Of a stretch of DNA of 21,163 bases, positions 8,275 to 14,345 are shown piece by piece. The stretch covers positions 1 to 21,163 of IMG/VR virus record IMGVR_UViG_3300027983_000141. One strand, written 5' to 3'. Both the position numbers and the translations under genes were made by a program. The notes under the pieces are model-generated. The model searched no databases and was not told the DNA's origin. It saw nothing but the letters and a program-made list of their open reading frames with translations. Each line of letters starts with the position of its first letter. Position 1 is the first letter of the stretch. This DNA comes from a virus.

Positions 8275-9463
8275 ATTTTCCAGAATTTGGGTTAATTAAT
8301 TGATGCGTTACAGCATATCTCATCGCGTCAATGCAATGATTAAATTTGTCTATTGGTGTGCTGGATTTTTTATCCATCCAACTATAATTGTTCATTTCCT
8401 TTATTAATTCAATACTACTTTCATCTATTATAATATCATAATCTTGAAGCAAAGCAATCCCAAAAGTAATCTCCGTTTTTTTAATTGGAACAACATTATT
8501 TCCTTTGCTTTTAAGTTCTGATATTAATCTAGGTTCAGCGCTATCGCCGACGATCAATTTATCCCCAGCAAACTGCCTGTTATAGCTATATAAATCCGTA
8601 GTTGTAAGCGCTTGTTTATACAGGCACAGCTTAACGTATATCTTTTTATTTTCTTTGTCTATTGATGTTTCAACAAGTGTGCTAGGGTCATTTGAAAATC
8701 CATAATCTTGACCGAAAACAGATGTACCGCAATTAACAAACGTGCCTATTGACCAATTGGTAAATATTACTCCCTCCGCTTTATCGAGCCACCCACCAAG
8801 TATTTGATGTTTGTATTTTTCGGGTCGCCTTACCCTTATATTTTCAAGTTGATTTAGGTAACTTTCAGATAGATTTTCGGAGTTGTCTAGGTAGGTTGTA
8901 TGTATGTATGTTGTGTCTAATTTAGTTTCGTTAGATCCACCTTTCACGCCTTTAGATTCAAAGAATCGCTGATAAATAAAGTGTTCTTTTGTTGCGGGAT
9001 TTAGTATCAAGATTACCCTATTATGCAAACCCTTTTGGCGTATCGATAAATCAATTTTATCAAACATATCCTCATTATGTAATTCCTCTGCTTCATCGAG
9101 AACCCATGTTGTTACGCCTTGCAATGATTTTAGGTTTGCCGTTTGGTCGCCACTAGAAGTTTTTAAGCCACGAAATAATATCTTTGAACCAGTTAACTTA
9201 TTAACTATCTCATCTTTTATGACATAAAAATCATCTTGTTTTCCCATAAGTTCAATCTTCTCGAGGAACTCTGGAATAATTGAAATATGAGCAGACGACA
9301 TAGTGTACCTAGTGAACAGAATTACGTGTCCTTTTTCGTAGGTTAACAAACTTATGAGTAGATTTAGACTAAATGATTTGCCAGAACCACGCCCACCTGT
9401 TACAATGAAGTAACGAGAATTGGCGTTAAATCCTTCAATGTATTTGTTATTTATTTGTATCAA
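8261..9463 (-). CDS. terL: Phage terminase large subunit (PBSX-type)
   Basis: A 400-residue DNA-packaging motor. The ATPase domain carries Walker A GGRGSGKS at 23-30, a likely adaptor region near IPEFLEKI, and Walker B VLDEAEEL with Asp123/Glu124, followed by ILNPATKEH. The nuclease domain has the expected acidic residues: QDYGFSNDPST (Asp253), VGDSAEPRLI (Asp307) and HCIDAMRYAV (Asp379). This layout matches the PBSX-family terminase large subunit, which cuts concatemeric DNA and pumps it into the prohead. The protein is compact for the family, and ATG at 9463 places Walker A 22 residues from the start. It overlaps the end of the small subunit gene by 17 bases. Confidence 0.93.
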   Translation of the reverse strand: MIQINNKYIEGFNANSRYFIVTGGRGSGKSFSLNLLISLLTYEKGHVILFTRYTMSSAHISIIPEFLEKIELMGKQDDFYVIKDEIVNKLTGSKILFRGLKTSSGDQTANLKSLQGVTTWVLDEAEELHNEDMFDKIDLSIRQKGLHNRVILILNPATKEHFIYQRFFESKGVKGGSNETKLDTTYIHTTYLDNSENLSESYLNQLENIRVRRPEKYKHQILGGWLDKAEGVIFTNWSIGTFVNCGTSVFGQDYGFSNDPSTLVETSIDKENKKIYVKLCLYKQALTTTDLYSYNRQFAGDKLIVGDSAEPRLISELKSKGNNVVPIKKTEITFGIALLQDYDIIIDESSIELIKEMNNYSWMDKKSSTPIDKFNHCIDAMRYAVTHQLINPNSGKYAIS

Positions 9464-9857
9464 ATCCTTTTATAATATCCGAAAATTTAATGTCCAAACC
9501 GTTAAGAAGTAAGTTCTGACTTATAGATTTTTTTTCAGGTTCATTAAGTCCAAGCAGTTTTGATTTTGATTCAATTAAATTTCTGCACTCTCTAAAATCT
9601 TCTATTGTGTAATTTTTAACATACAAATCGTCTAATTGAGCTAAATGTTTTTCAACGATTCTTTCTTTATATTCTAAGCCAAAAGTTAATTTAATTTCTT
9701 CGTTTACTCGTGACAAATATGTATCTACTTGCCTTGACGATATATTATAATTTTCTGAACAATATCGAACAATATACTTTCTGGAAGCACCTTTAACAAC
9801 CATTTCGTAAATTGTTGATACTCTTAATTCTATTTCTGCGTCTGTTGATTTTGCCAT
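9447..9857 (-). CDS. terS: Phage terminase small subunit
   Basis: A 136-residue protein when started at the ATG at 9857 (MAKSTDAEIELRVSTIYEMV). A longer frame with a start 30 bases upstream exists, but 9857 is preferred because it gives a TAATG junction with the stop of the preceding gene. Residues about 18-55 form a helix-turn-helix-like unit (KGASRKYIVRYCSENYNISS, then RQVDTYLSRVNEEI), as expected for a small terminase that recognises the packaging site. The middle is a helical oligomerisation-like region, and a short tail (DIKFSDIIKGFDTNK) may contact the large subunit. Identity is supported mainly by its place directly before the large subunit. Confidence 0.8.
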   Translation of the reverse strand: MAKSTDAEIELRVSTIYEMVVKGASRKYIVRYCSENYNISSRQVDTYLSRVNEEIKLTFGLEYKERIVEKHLAQLDDLYVKNYTIEDFRECRNLIESKSKLLGLNEPEKKSISQNLLLNGLDIKFSDIIKGFDTNK

Positions 9858-10465
9858 TAGATTAAATCTGTTAATTCTGACATCCATTCTTTGTGGTGTT
9901 CAAATAAATCTTTGTCGTTTAATATTAAAAAGTTTTCTATTCTTGGATTTTCACTCCAATTCGCTGAACCGCTTACAGTAATATAGTCTATTCCATTTGA
10001 TATTGAAAAAGTTTTAGCGTGTGAATTTATTTCTTTTAATTTAACATTTTCAAAATCTTTCATGCTATTAACAAGGCATGAGTAGAGTGATGGGTTTGCT
10101 GGTTTTAATGTTGACGAAAAAACCATCGTTAATTTTTTTAATTTCCCAGATATAACCGCATCAGAAAGTCTTTTTATATTTGCCTTTGAAATTGTCCAAG
10201 TTGCTAAATACATTTCCGTAATTTCTTCCCAGTTATTAAGTGCATAGGTAAAAATTGACCCACAATCGCTCGTGCCGTTTGTTTTTATGGCTTGGTATTG
10301 ATTTATTTTCGGAAATCCAGACAATTCATTCATTATTTCTTTAAAGTTATCATCTCTTTTAGAAACTCTTAAATTTTGTGTTTCTATTTTTTTTGATGCT
10401 TTAAATGATAGTTTGTCATTTGTTTTTATTACAATGTTTTTAGGAAAGCTGAATAATTCGTTCAT
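9857..10465 (-). CDS. PLD-like (HxK) domain protein in the terminase operon
   Basis: A 202-residue protein. The C-terminal part contains HAKTFSISNGIDYITVSGSA, directly followed by NWSENPRIENF, at about 149-176. This resembles one half of a phospholipase D-superfamily active site: H-x-K followed by a strand, then G-S-A-N and a conserved N-x-R-x-E. The canonical Asp after H-x-K is not at the usual +4 spacing, so catalysis is uncertain. An upstream segment (TSDCGSIFTYALNNW and YLATWTISKANIKRL) suits the Rossmann-like half of the fold. Such proteins may act as nucleases. With a single motif it could work as a dimer. It ends in a TAATG overlap with the small terminase gene and follows a 57-base gap. 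Confidence 0.6.
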   Translation of the reverse strand: MNELFSFPKNIVIKTNDKLSFKASKKIETQNLRVSKRDDNFKEIMNELSGFPKINQYQAIKTNGTSDCGSIFTYALNNWEEITEMYLATWTISKANIKRLSDAVISGKLKKLTMVFSSTLKPANPSLYSCLVNSMKDFENVKLKEINSHAKTFSISNGIDYITVSGSANWSENPRIENFLILNDKDLFEHHKEWMSELTDLI

Positions 10466-10522
10466 GTTTTTATGTTTATTTAAATTTAATAATAAAATAC
10501 CGATATTCCTATTTTTTTATCA

Positions 10523-10909
10523 TTAAATTTTATCTATTTCATAAGTCGATAAAACCGCCAATAATTTTCTCTGCCATTCAGTAACACAAGTTGCGCAGCT
10601 TGTCGGTTCGTATCTTACATTCGATACTCGTGAAAGTATTTTTATCATCATATATTGTTCACTTGGCTTTATGTTGACTTTTTTTGTCAATACCTCATTG
10701 TTATTTGCAGTAAGATAGTTGTACTCCGCTTCGGTTAAACAATTTGGTTTTTTATGCGGAAATATTCGTAGTTTGTTTAATTTTTCTTTTCGCTTATCGC
10801 ATCCACAGTCCTCGCCTAGCACAAACTTTGCTAATTTTCCCAATCCTGTTGCGTCAAGTACTTTCTCTACTGTGTCGCCTAATCCTTTCGACGTTTTTTT
10901 CTTTGCCAT
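10523..10909 (-). CDS. Conserved Cys-containing phage protein upstream of terminase (128 aa)
   Basis: A 128-residue basic protein starting MAKKKTSKGLGDTVEKVLDA. It has a CGCDKRKEKLNK motif near 54-65, FPHKKPNCLTEAEYNYL near 70-86, and a C-terminal CATC (TSCATCVTEW) near 106-112. The spread of cysteines could form a zinc-binding site. I have the impression that this protein type (VGEDCGCDKRKEKLN plus a KPNCLTxxEYNY block) commonly precedes the terminase in Bacteroidota phages, but its function is not established. The start is 3 bases after the sigma-like gene, which indicates an operon. Confidence 0.65.
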   Translation of the reverse strand: MAKKKTSKGLGDTVEKVLDATGLGKLAKFVLGEDCGCDKRKEKLNKLRIFPHKKPNCLTEAEYNYLTANNNEVLTKKVNIKPSEQYMMIKILSRVSNVRYEPTSCATCVTEWQRKLLAVLSTYEIDKI

Positions 10910-10912
10910 ATA

Positions 10913-11443
10913 TTATTTTATTAATTCAAAATCTTTATTTAAATAATCTCGCCAATCCTCGCCCACGTTATCTTTCAATCTTTGTTTGCAGTTTTTTAGC
11001 GTGTTAAAAATCGATGTTAGACTTATGTTTGCTTGTTTGGCTATTTCCCTCATTGATAAATCTCTTTCTAAATATAGAGTGAATAGCATGGTATCGTACC
11101 AATGCCAGTTTAATATTTCGTTTCTTATTTTTCTATGCAAACGCTCTAAACTTGAAAATTGGTCATCCTCCGGTAATTCAGCTGCGTAATTCTTAAGATC
11201 GTCTATTGGAAGTAACTCGCGTTTGTACTTTTTGTTGTGGTCGTGTGTCGCATTTCTAAGCATCGCCCACATTAACGAAGTGTTAATTTTATCCTCAATT
11301 ACAATTCTGTCAAGGTAGTTGTACTTGTGTATTCGTAAATAAACATCCTGAACAATATCGTCTGCGTAATTTCTTTCGCCAAAAGATTTCACTATCGAAA
11401 CCCATTCAGAATGTTTACCAGCTATTTTTGATAGTTTATCCAT
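10913..11443 (-). CDS. Sigma-factor-like protein (sigma-70 regions 2 and 4)
   Basis: A 176-residue protein. A region 2-like helix is visible at 26-40 (YADDIVQDVYLRIHKYN), the usual A-D-D-I-V-Q-D-V/T signature of ECF-like sigma factors. A C-terminal helix-turn-helix at about 128-157 (LSMREIAKQANISLTSIFNT, then LKNCKQRLKDN) corresponds to region 4. The middle linker is short. It lies directly ahead of the terminase and tail genes, one base after a small acidic gene, so a role in late transcription, either as a sigma factor or as an adaptor of host polymerase, is plausible. Many Bacteroidota phages carry such a protein near the terminase; none of this shows which promoters it would use. Confidence 0.75.
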   Translation of the reverse strand: MDKLSKIAGKHSEWVSIVKSFGERNYADDIVQDVYLRIHKYNYLDRIVIEDKINTSLMWAMLRNATHDHNKKYKRELLPIDDLKNYAAELPEDDQFSSLERLHRKIRNEILNWHWYDTMLFTLYLERDLSMREIAKQANISLTSIFNTLKNCKQRLKDNVGEDWRDYLNKDFELIK

Positions 11444-11444
11444 G

Positions 11445-11618
11445 TTAATTAAGTTGCCCAGAAATCTTAATAAATTTCAAGGTTGCTTGGATTACGCAAA
11501 GCCTAAATTCTTCTTCCTCATCATCCTCCATGAACATATTGTAATCAAAATTTTCCGCCAAATAGTCCTTAACAAATTCGTTAATATCATTCCTTACTGA
11601 TAGTGGTTCGTATTTCAT
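11445..11618 (-). CDS. Small acidic unknown protein (57 aa)
   Basis: A 57-residue protein, MKYEPLSVRNDINEFVKDYL onward, with a very acidic stretch (EDDEEEEF) near 31-38. A start five codons upstream is possible, but the ATG at 11618 is preferred because it forms an ATGA overlap with the stop of the 25-residue membrane peptide gene. It stops one base before the sigma-like gene. No family recognised. The acidic patch and the neighbouring sigma-like gene raise the possibility of a regulatory partner, which is speculation. Confidence 0.6.
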   Translation of the reverse strand: MKYEPLSVRNDINEFVKDYLAENFDYNMFMEDDEEEEFRLCVIQATLKFIKISGQLN

Positions 11619-11692
11619 CGCGTTATAAAACAAAATAATAATGATAAAATAATTATCGTTAAAAACACTACTTCATTTTTATCTTGGTTCAT
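11615..11692 (-). CDS. Single-pass membrane miniprotein (25 aa)
   Basis: A 25-codon frame MNQDKNEVV followed by FLTIIILSLLFCFITR. It has a charged N-terminus of seven residues, one hydrophobic helix of about 17 residues with a single Cys, and a terminal Arg. It ends in an ATGA overlap with the next gene, which is the main evidence that it is translated. It is the first frame after the terminator at 11.75 kb and so would be the first gene of the late operon. Membrane location is predicted from hydrophobicity. Function is unknown; a holin-like or superinfection-related peptide is possible but unsupported. Confidence 0.5.
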   Translation of the reverse strand: MNQDKNEVVFLTIIILSLLFCFITR

Positions 11693-11749
11693 AGTTTCGT
11701 TTTTGTAATAATACGAAAATAAATCTGTTTGGGTTGCTAATGTTTTTAA

Positions 11750-11782
11750 CAAATAAACCCCACGAAATTAATCGTAGGGTCT
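11750..11782 (-). terminator. Rho-independent-type terminator after the HTH gene
   Basis: On the minus strand ACCCTACGA is followed by a six-base loop TTAATT and TCGTGGGGT, giving a 9-bp stem with one T-G wobble, extendable by two pairs, then TTATTTG. It lies about 50 bases after the HTH gene stop and before the late operon. The wobble favours the minus-strand transcript, although the opposite strand also has a T-rich flank. Confidence 0.65.
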
Positions 11783-11795
11783 AATTATTTGACTT

Positions 11796-11809
11796 GGTTA
11801 TTTTTAACC
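11796..11809. repeat. Short perfect inverted repeat GGTTA-N4-TAACC
   Basis: The plus strand reads GGTTATTTTTAACC, a perfect 5-bp dyad with a four-base centre. It lies between the HTH gene stop (11831) and the terminator (11782). It could be an operator for the adjacent HTH protein or simply a second small hairpin before the terminator; nothing else supports either reading. Confidence 0.35.
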
Positions 11810-11830
11810 GTTTGATTTTTGTTGATAACT

Positions 11831-11998
11831 CTAGTTTACAGCCTCACGAATTTTGTCGAGTTTCATCGTGTTTCGTTTGCCATCAATTACGCCACGTAAA
11901 AAAGTAGTGTCCATTTTGAGAATCTTAGCAAACTCGCTCAATCCGTATCTGTCCACCCCTTGTTTGAGCAGCTTAATTGTTTCGTCTTTATTTGTCAT
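11831..11998 (-). CDS. Small HTH DNA-binding protein (55 aa)
   Basis: A 55-codon frame with ATG at 11998 and TAG at 11833-11831. Residues 17-54 read RYGLSEFAKILKMDTTFLRG, then VIDGKRNTMKLDKIREAVN, which has the pattern of an Xre/Cro-type helix-turn-helix: a first helix ending in FAKIL, a turn with MD, a recognition helix TTFLRGVIDGK, and a last helix LDKIREAV typical of lambda-repressor-like domains. It starts 12 bases after the SSB-like gene stop and is followed by a dyad and a terminator, closing the recombination operon. At this size it would consist of the HTH only, suggesting a Cro-like or excisionase-like regulator; which one cannot be told. Confidence 0.7.
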   Translation of the reverse strand: MTNKDETIKLLKQGVDRYGLSEFAKILKMDTTFLRGVIDGKRNTMKLDKIREAVN

Positions 11999-12009
11999 AA
12001 TCTTAATTT

Positions 12010-12363
12010 TTAGAATGGTAAATCGTCTGCCGTTGTTGCTAGTACATCTACTTTGTTAATGGTTGGAATTGGTGGTGGAGCAGAACCTTGACCACTTTCA
12101 ATTCTCCAAGCTTCTAAAGTATTGAAGTATTTTACTTCGCCTTGTGGACTTGTCCATTCACGACCTCGCAAATTATAGTGGACATCAATTTCCTGTCCTA
12201 CTGAATAATTGTCTAATTTGCTACAATTGTCTTGCGTTAATTGAAACACCACGTCTTGCGGATATGTATCTCCAGTCGTAATTACAAACTCTCTTTTTTT
12301 GAACTTATCGCTAACTACAAATGTTTCATTAACCACTTTTAATTTTCCTTTTACTTCGCTCAT
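12010..12363 (-). CDS. DUF3127-like single-stranded DNA-binding protein
   Basis: A 117-residue protein. The body (KGKLKVVNETFVVSDKFKKR, then YPQDVVFQLTQDN, VGQEIDVHYNLRGREW, GEVKYFNTLEAWRI) closely fits the DUF3127 family found in Bacteroidota, which has an OB-fold-like pattern. The C-terminus is a Pro-rich linker followed by ADDLPF, very like the acidic DDDIPF tip of bacterial SSB, the site where SSB binds partner proteins. Together these argue for a phage SSB. It sits 25 bases after the YqaJ-type exonuclease gene, with Erf just upstream, so it likely works in annealing-type recombination and replication. Known from family features: OB fold and tail motif. Inferred: actual ssDNA binding. Confidence 0.75.
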   Translation of the reverse strand: MSEVKGKLKVVNETFVVSDKFKKREFVITTGDTYPQDVVFQLTQDNCSKLDNYSVGQEIDVHYNLRGREWTSPQGEVKYFNTLEAWRIESGQGSAPPPIPTINKVDVLATTADDLPF

Positions 12364-12388
12364 TTTACTTTATTTATTTGTTATTTAT

Positions 12389-13063
12389 TTACTTTAGTTT
12401 TTCCCTTAGAATCTCAACGAATGAATCTCGCAAAATAGACGCTTCAACAATCCTTTCTTTGATAAAATTAATTCTATTTTCATCTCGCTCAACTATTATT
12501 TCATCGTGCATTTCTACGCCATTAAAGATAATGAAATTAAAAAAGTGGCAACGAACAGAATTTGTGCATAACATTTGCATTTGCATCTGGTCGATGTAAT
12601 TCTTGTCCACCGCGTCAATTCCTTTAGCACAAATTTTAAAGAATTTATCAGGTCTAGGGCATTTGATTTCAAGTATCGCATCATTTCCCACCATGCCATC
12701 AGGCGACGCGCCTCCATTTTCTTGATACGGAAAGAAGTACGCTTGTTCGGTATTTATGAAGTCCAAAGATTTAAGTTCCGAAAAACATCTAAACGCAAAC
12801 GGCTCTAATTCGTTGCCACGTTTCATATCGTAACTTTCGAAATCCTCATCTTCATCTCTGCCAAAAATCAATTCACTTGCTTTTTTCAAACATAGACTTT
12901 CGCCAGTCAGTCCAAGTCCTTTCACGCCCAATAGGTCGGAAATATTGGAAGCCGTAAATCTACCTAGTCGCTGGTTAAACCATTCGTTTGTCCGTTGGTT
13001 AGGTTGTGCATTTGCCCACTCCAAAGCTTCCAATTCTCTGTCAATATCTAATAAATTTTCCAT
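12389..13063 (-). CDS. YqaJ-type (lambda exonuclease-like) recombination nuclease
   Basis: A 224-residue protein with the YqaJ viral recombinase signature. QRLGRFTASNISDLLG (31-46) is the N-terminal R-x-x-x-T-A-S motif; RGNELEPFAF (82-91) supplies a conserved Glu; GGASPDGMVG (117-126) holds the Asp; LEIKCP (131-136) holds the Glu-x-Lys catalytic pair; and YIDQMQMQML (156-165) holds the final conserved Gln. It should degrade one strand of double-stranded DNA ends to create single strands for the annealing protein encoded immediately upstream. Only 2 bases separate it from the Erf gene, and the SSB-like gene follows. The length is normal for the family. Confidence 0.85.
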   Translation of the reverse strand: MENLLDIDRELEALEWANAQPNQRTNEWFNQRLGRFTASNISDLLGVKGLGLTGESLCLKKASELIFGRDEDEDFESYDMKRGNELEPFAFRCFSELKSLDFINTEQAYFFPYQENGGASPDGMVGNDAILEIKCPRPDKFFKICAKGIDAVDKNYIDQMQMQMLCTNSVRCHFFNFIIFNGVEMHDEIIVERDENRINFIKERIVEASILRDSFVEILREKLK

Positions 13064-13065
13064 TT

Positions 13066-13548
13066 TTAAGTTGTTTTTAATTTAATAAATTCCTGCTCTA
13101 AAATTGGCGCAACAAAATATTTTCCTTTCAATTGCTCTAGAGTTGCTCCAGCTTCAAACGCTTTTTTAATAGTTTCTATTGTTGCTTGTGGTTTTTCACT
13201 TGCTTTTTGCCCATCGTCATCTTCCGCTTGCAAAGATAGCAATCCTTGTAAGGTGTATCTCCGGTAGTAAGTTATCGCAGAACCCATTTGCTGAGGGTTT
13301 CCAGTTGTTGGTAAATCCAAGTAACTTTCGATAAATCCATCACTTTCCGTGTCGTGAATTTGTGTGAACACTTTACCATCTTTTATTGGTTGTAATAAAA
13401 CCAAACCTTTAGAAAGCAATATCGGTTCGACTGCTTCGATTAGCGCATTAATATCCGCATACGTGTTTTTAAAATGTGGATTTTTAGCGTTTTTTGCCAC
13501 CTTTCCAATTTCCATTTTTGCCTCTGCAATTTTTTTGTAAATGCTCAT
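13066..13548 (-). CDS. erf: Erf-family single-strand annealing protein
   Basis: A 160-residue protein. NPHFKNTYADINALIEAVEP (23-42) followed by a GL-V-LLQP segment, and GSAITYYRRYTLQGLLSLQA (89-108) followed by EDDDGQ, are the conserved blocks of the ERF superfamily. It should promote annealing of complementary single strands during phage recombination and genome circularisation. The following YqaJ-type exonuclease (2-base gap) and the SSB-like protein make a complete red-type recombination unit. The C-terminal 45 residues form a variable linker and a small helical tail. Confidence 0.88.
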   Translation of the reverse strand: MSIYKKIAEAKMEIGKVAKNAKNPHFKNTYADINALIEAVEPILLSKGLVLLQPIKDGKVFTQIHDTESDGFIESYLDLPTTGNPQQMGSAITYYRRYTLQGLLSLQAEDDDGQKASEKPQATIETIKKAFEAGATLEQLKGKYFVAPILEQEFIKLKTT

Positions 13549-13550
13549 GA

Positions 13551-13760
13551 TTATTTATTTTTTAAGTTAGTTAATTCAGCTGATAGCCATTGCTCGATAA
13601 ATCCAGTACCATCAACTAGATCTTCTTTTCTTTTCATCACTCGCTCGGTTGCGTTCACGATGTCCAGTAGTAAGCCTAGTCGTTTACCTGTCCACTTCTT
13701 GTCGGAAAAGTCATAACGACCTTTTTCCATTTCATTTTTAACCTCGTTTAATAGTTCCAT
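13551..13760 (-). CDS. Small unknown protein at the head of the recombination operon (69 aa)
   Basis: A 69-residue helical protein, MELLNEVKNEMEKGRYDFSD onward, containing KKWTGKRLGLLLDIVNATER. It has no motif I recognise. It is the first gene after a clear promoter-like site at 13777-13806 and stops 2 bases before the Erf gene, so it is co-transcribed with the recombination genes. Start ATG at 13760 is preceded by AAAATTAGAAATT, the same leader found before the first gene at 21053. Confidence 0.65.
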   Translation of the reverse strand: MELLNEVKNEMEKGRYDFSDKKWTGKRLGLLLDIVNATERVMKRKEDLVDGTGFIEQWLSAELTNLKNK

Positions 13761-13776
13761 AATTTCTAATTTTCTC

Positions 13777-13806
13777 TAAAGATAACTATATTTATTCAAT
13801 AACCAA
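13777..13806 (-). promoter_or_regulatory. Promoter-like site PC (TTG-N19-TATCTTTA)
   Basis: On the minus strand TTG, a 19-base spacer and TATCTTTA (seven of eight to TAnnTTTG) stand 17 bases before the ATG of the 69-aa gene. The TATAGTTATCTTTA core and the spacing are shared with the sites at 14307-14337 and 15507-15537. Consistent with the Bacteroidota type of promoter and a leader of only about 10 bases. Confidence 0.6.
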
Positions 13807-13810
13807 CTAT

Positions 13811-13830
13811 ATTTATTTATTTATTTATTT
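13811..13830. repeat. (ATTT)5 tetranucleotide repeat
   Basis: Five perfect ATTT units lie directly upstream of the promoter-like site PC, in the 145-base gap between the 127-aa and 69-aa genes. They may act as an AT-rich upstream element; repeat number could vary. The rest of this gap shows no gene beyond a frame of about ten codons. Confidence 0.6.
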
Positions 13831-13905
13831 TTTGTCCTGTTTTTTAATCACTTTACTTTGTCATAACAAATTGTAAAATCCATAAAAACGGCTTTTATTT
13901 GGTCG

Positions 13906-14289
13906 TTACATTCCCTCCATCAACTGACCATTCAGCTGTCTGAAATTATCGTTTAACTTAATTTGTATTCGTAATTTTTCTTTCAATTCGCTTATCTCCT
14001 TATCCTTTGAAAAAAGCGCATACCCGAAATTTGACCGCTCTTTATGATGTTTGCGGATTTCATTACGCGCCTTTTCCATCGTAATTCTACACAAATCCAA
14101 ATTTTCAGCTATCTGGGTCAAATTCTTGAATTTAGCGTCTTTCCCACCTTTAGCTGTTTTAAGCCGTTCTAAAGCCTTTAAACGGAAATTACTAGCCAAT
14201 ATATCACATTGGGTGTAAAAGTAGCTTAAAGCCGTTCTAACATCTTGATTTAAGGAATCTAGTTCAGTATCGTTTAGTTTGTTGTTCAT
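13906..14289 (-). CDS. Helical unknown protein (127 aa)
   Basis: A 127-residue, mostly helical, basic protein. The C-terminal part (about 78-122: ARNEIRKHHKERSNFGYALF, then KEISELKEKLRIQIKLND) suggests a coiled coil. The N-terminal half has KALERLKTAKGGKDAKFKNL, then TQIAENLDLCRITMEKARNE. No known domain seen. It has its own promoter-like site (14307-14337) and is followed by a gene-free gap, so it may be expressed alone. Placement between the methyltransferase and the recombination operon gives no clear functional hint. Confidence 0.65.
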   Translation of the reverse strand: MNNKLNDTELDSLNQDVRTALSYFYTQCDILASNFRLKALERLKTAKGGKDAKFKNLTQIAENLDLCRITMEKARNEIRKHHKERSNFGYALFSKDKEISELKEKLRIQIKLNDNFRQLNGQLMEGM

Positions 14290-14306
14290 TTGTTTCTAAT
14301 TTTTTA

Positions 14307-14337
14307 TAAAGATAACTATATTTTATTAATAAACAAA
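14307..14337 (-). promoter_or_regulatory. Promoter-like site PB (TTTG-N19-TATCTTTA)
   Basis: On the minus strand TTTG, 19 bases and TATCTTTA stand 17 bases before the ATG of the 127-aa gene. The 45-base stretch 14301-14345 matches 15501-15545 at 43 positions, so PA and PB are duplicates. Confidence 0.65.
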
Positions 14338-14345
14338 TTTATTTT

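Noticed and set aside
10719-11007. Plus-strand frames across the 128-aa and sigma-like genes
   Set aside because: Antisense shadows; no promoter, no sensible protein, and both minus-strand genes show recognisable motifs.
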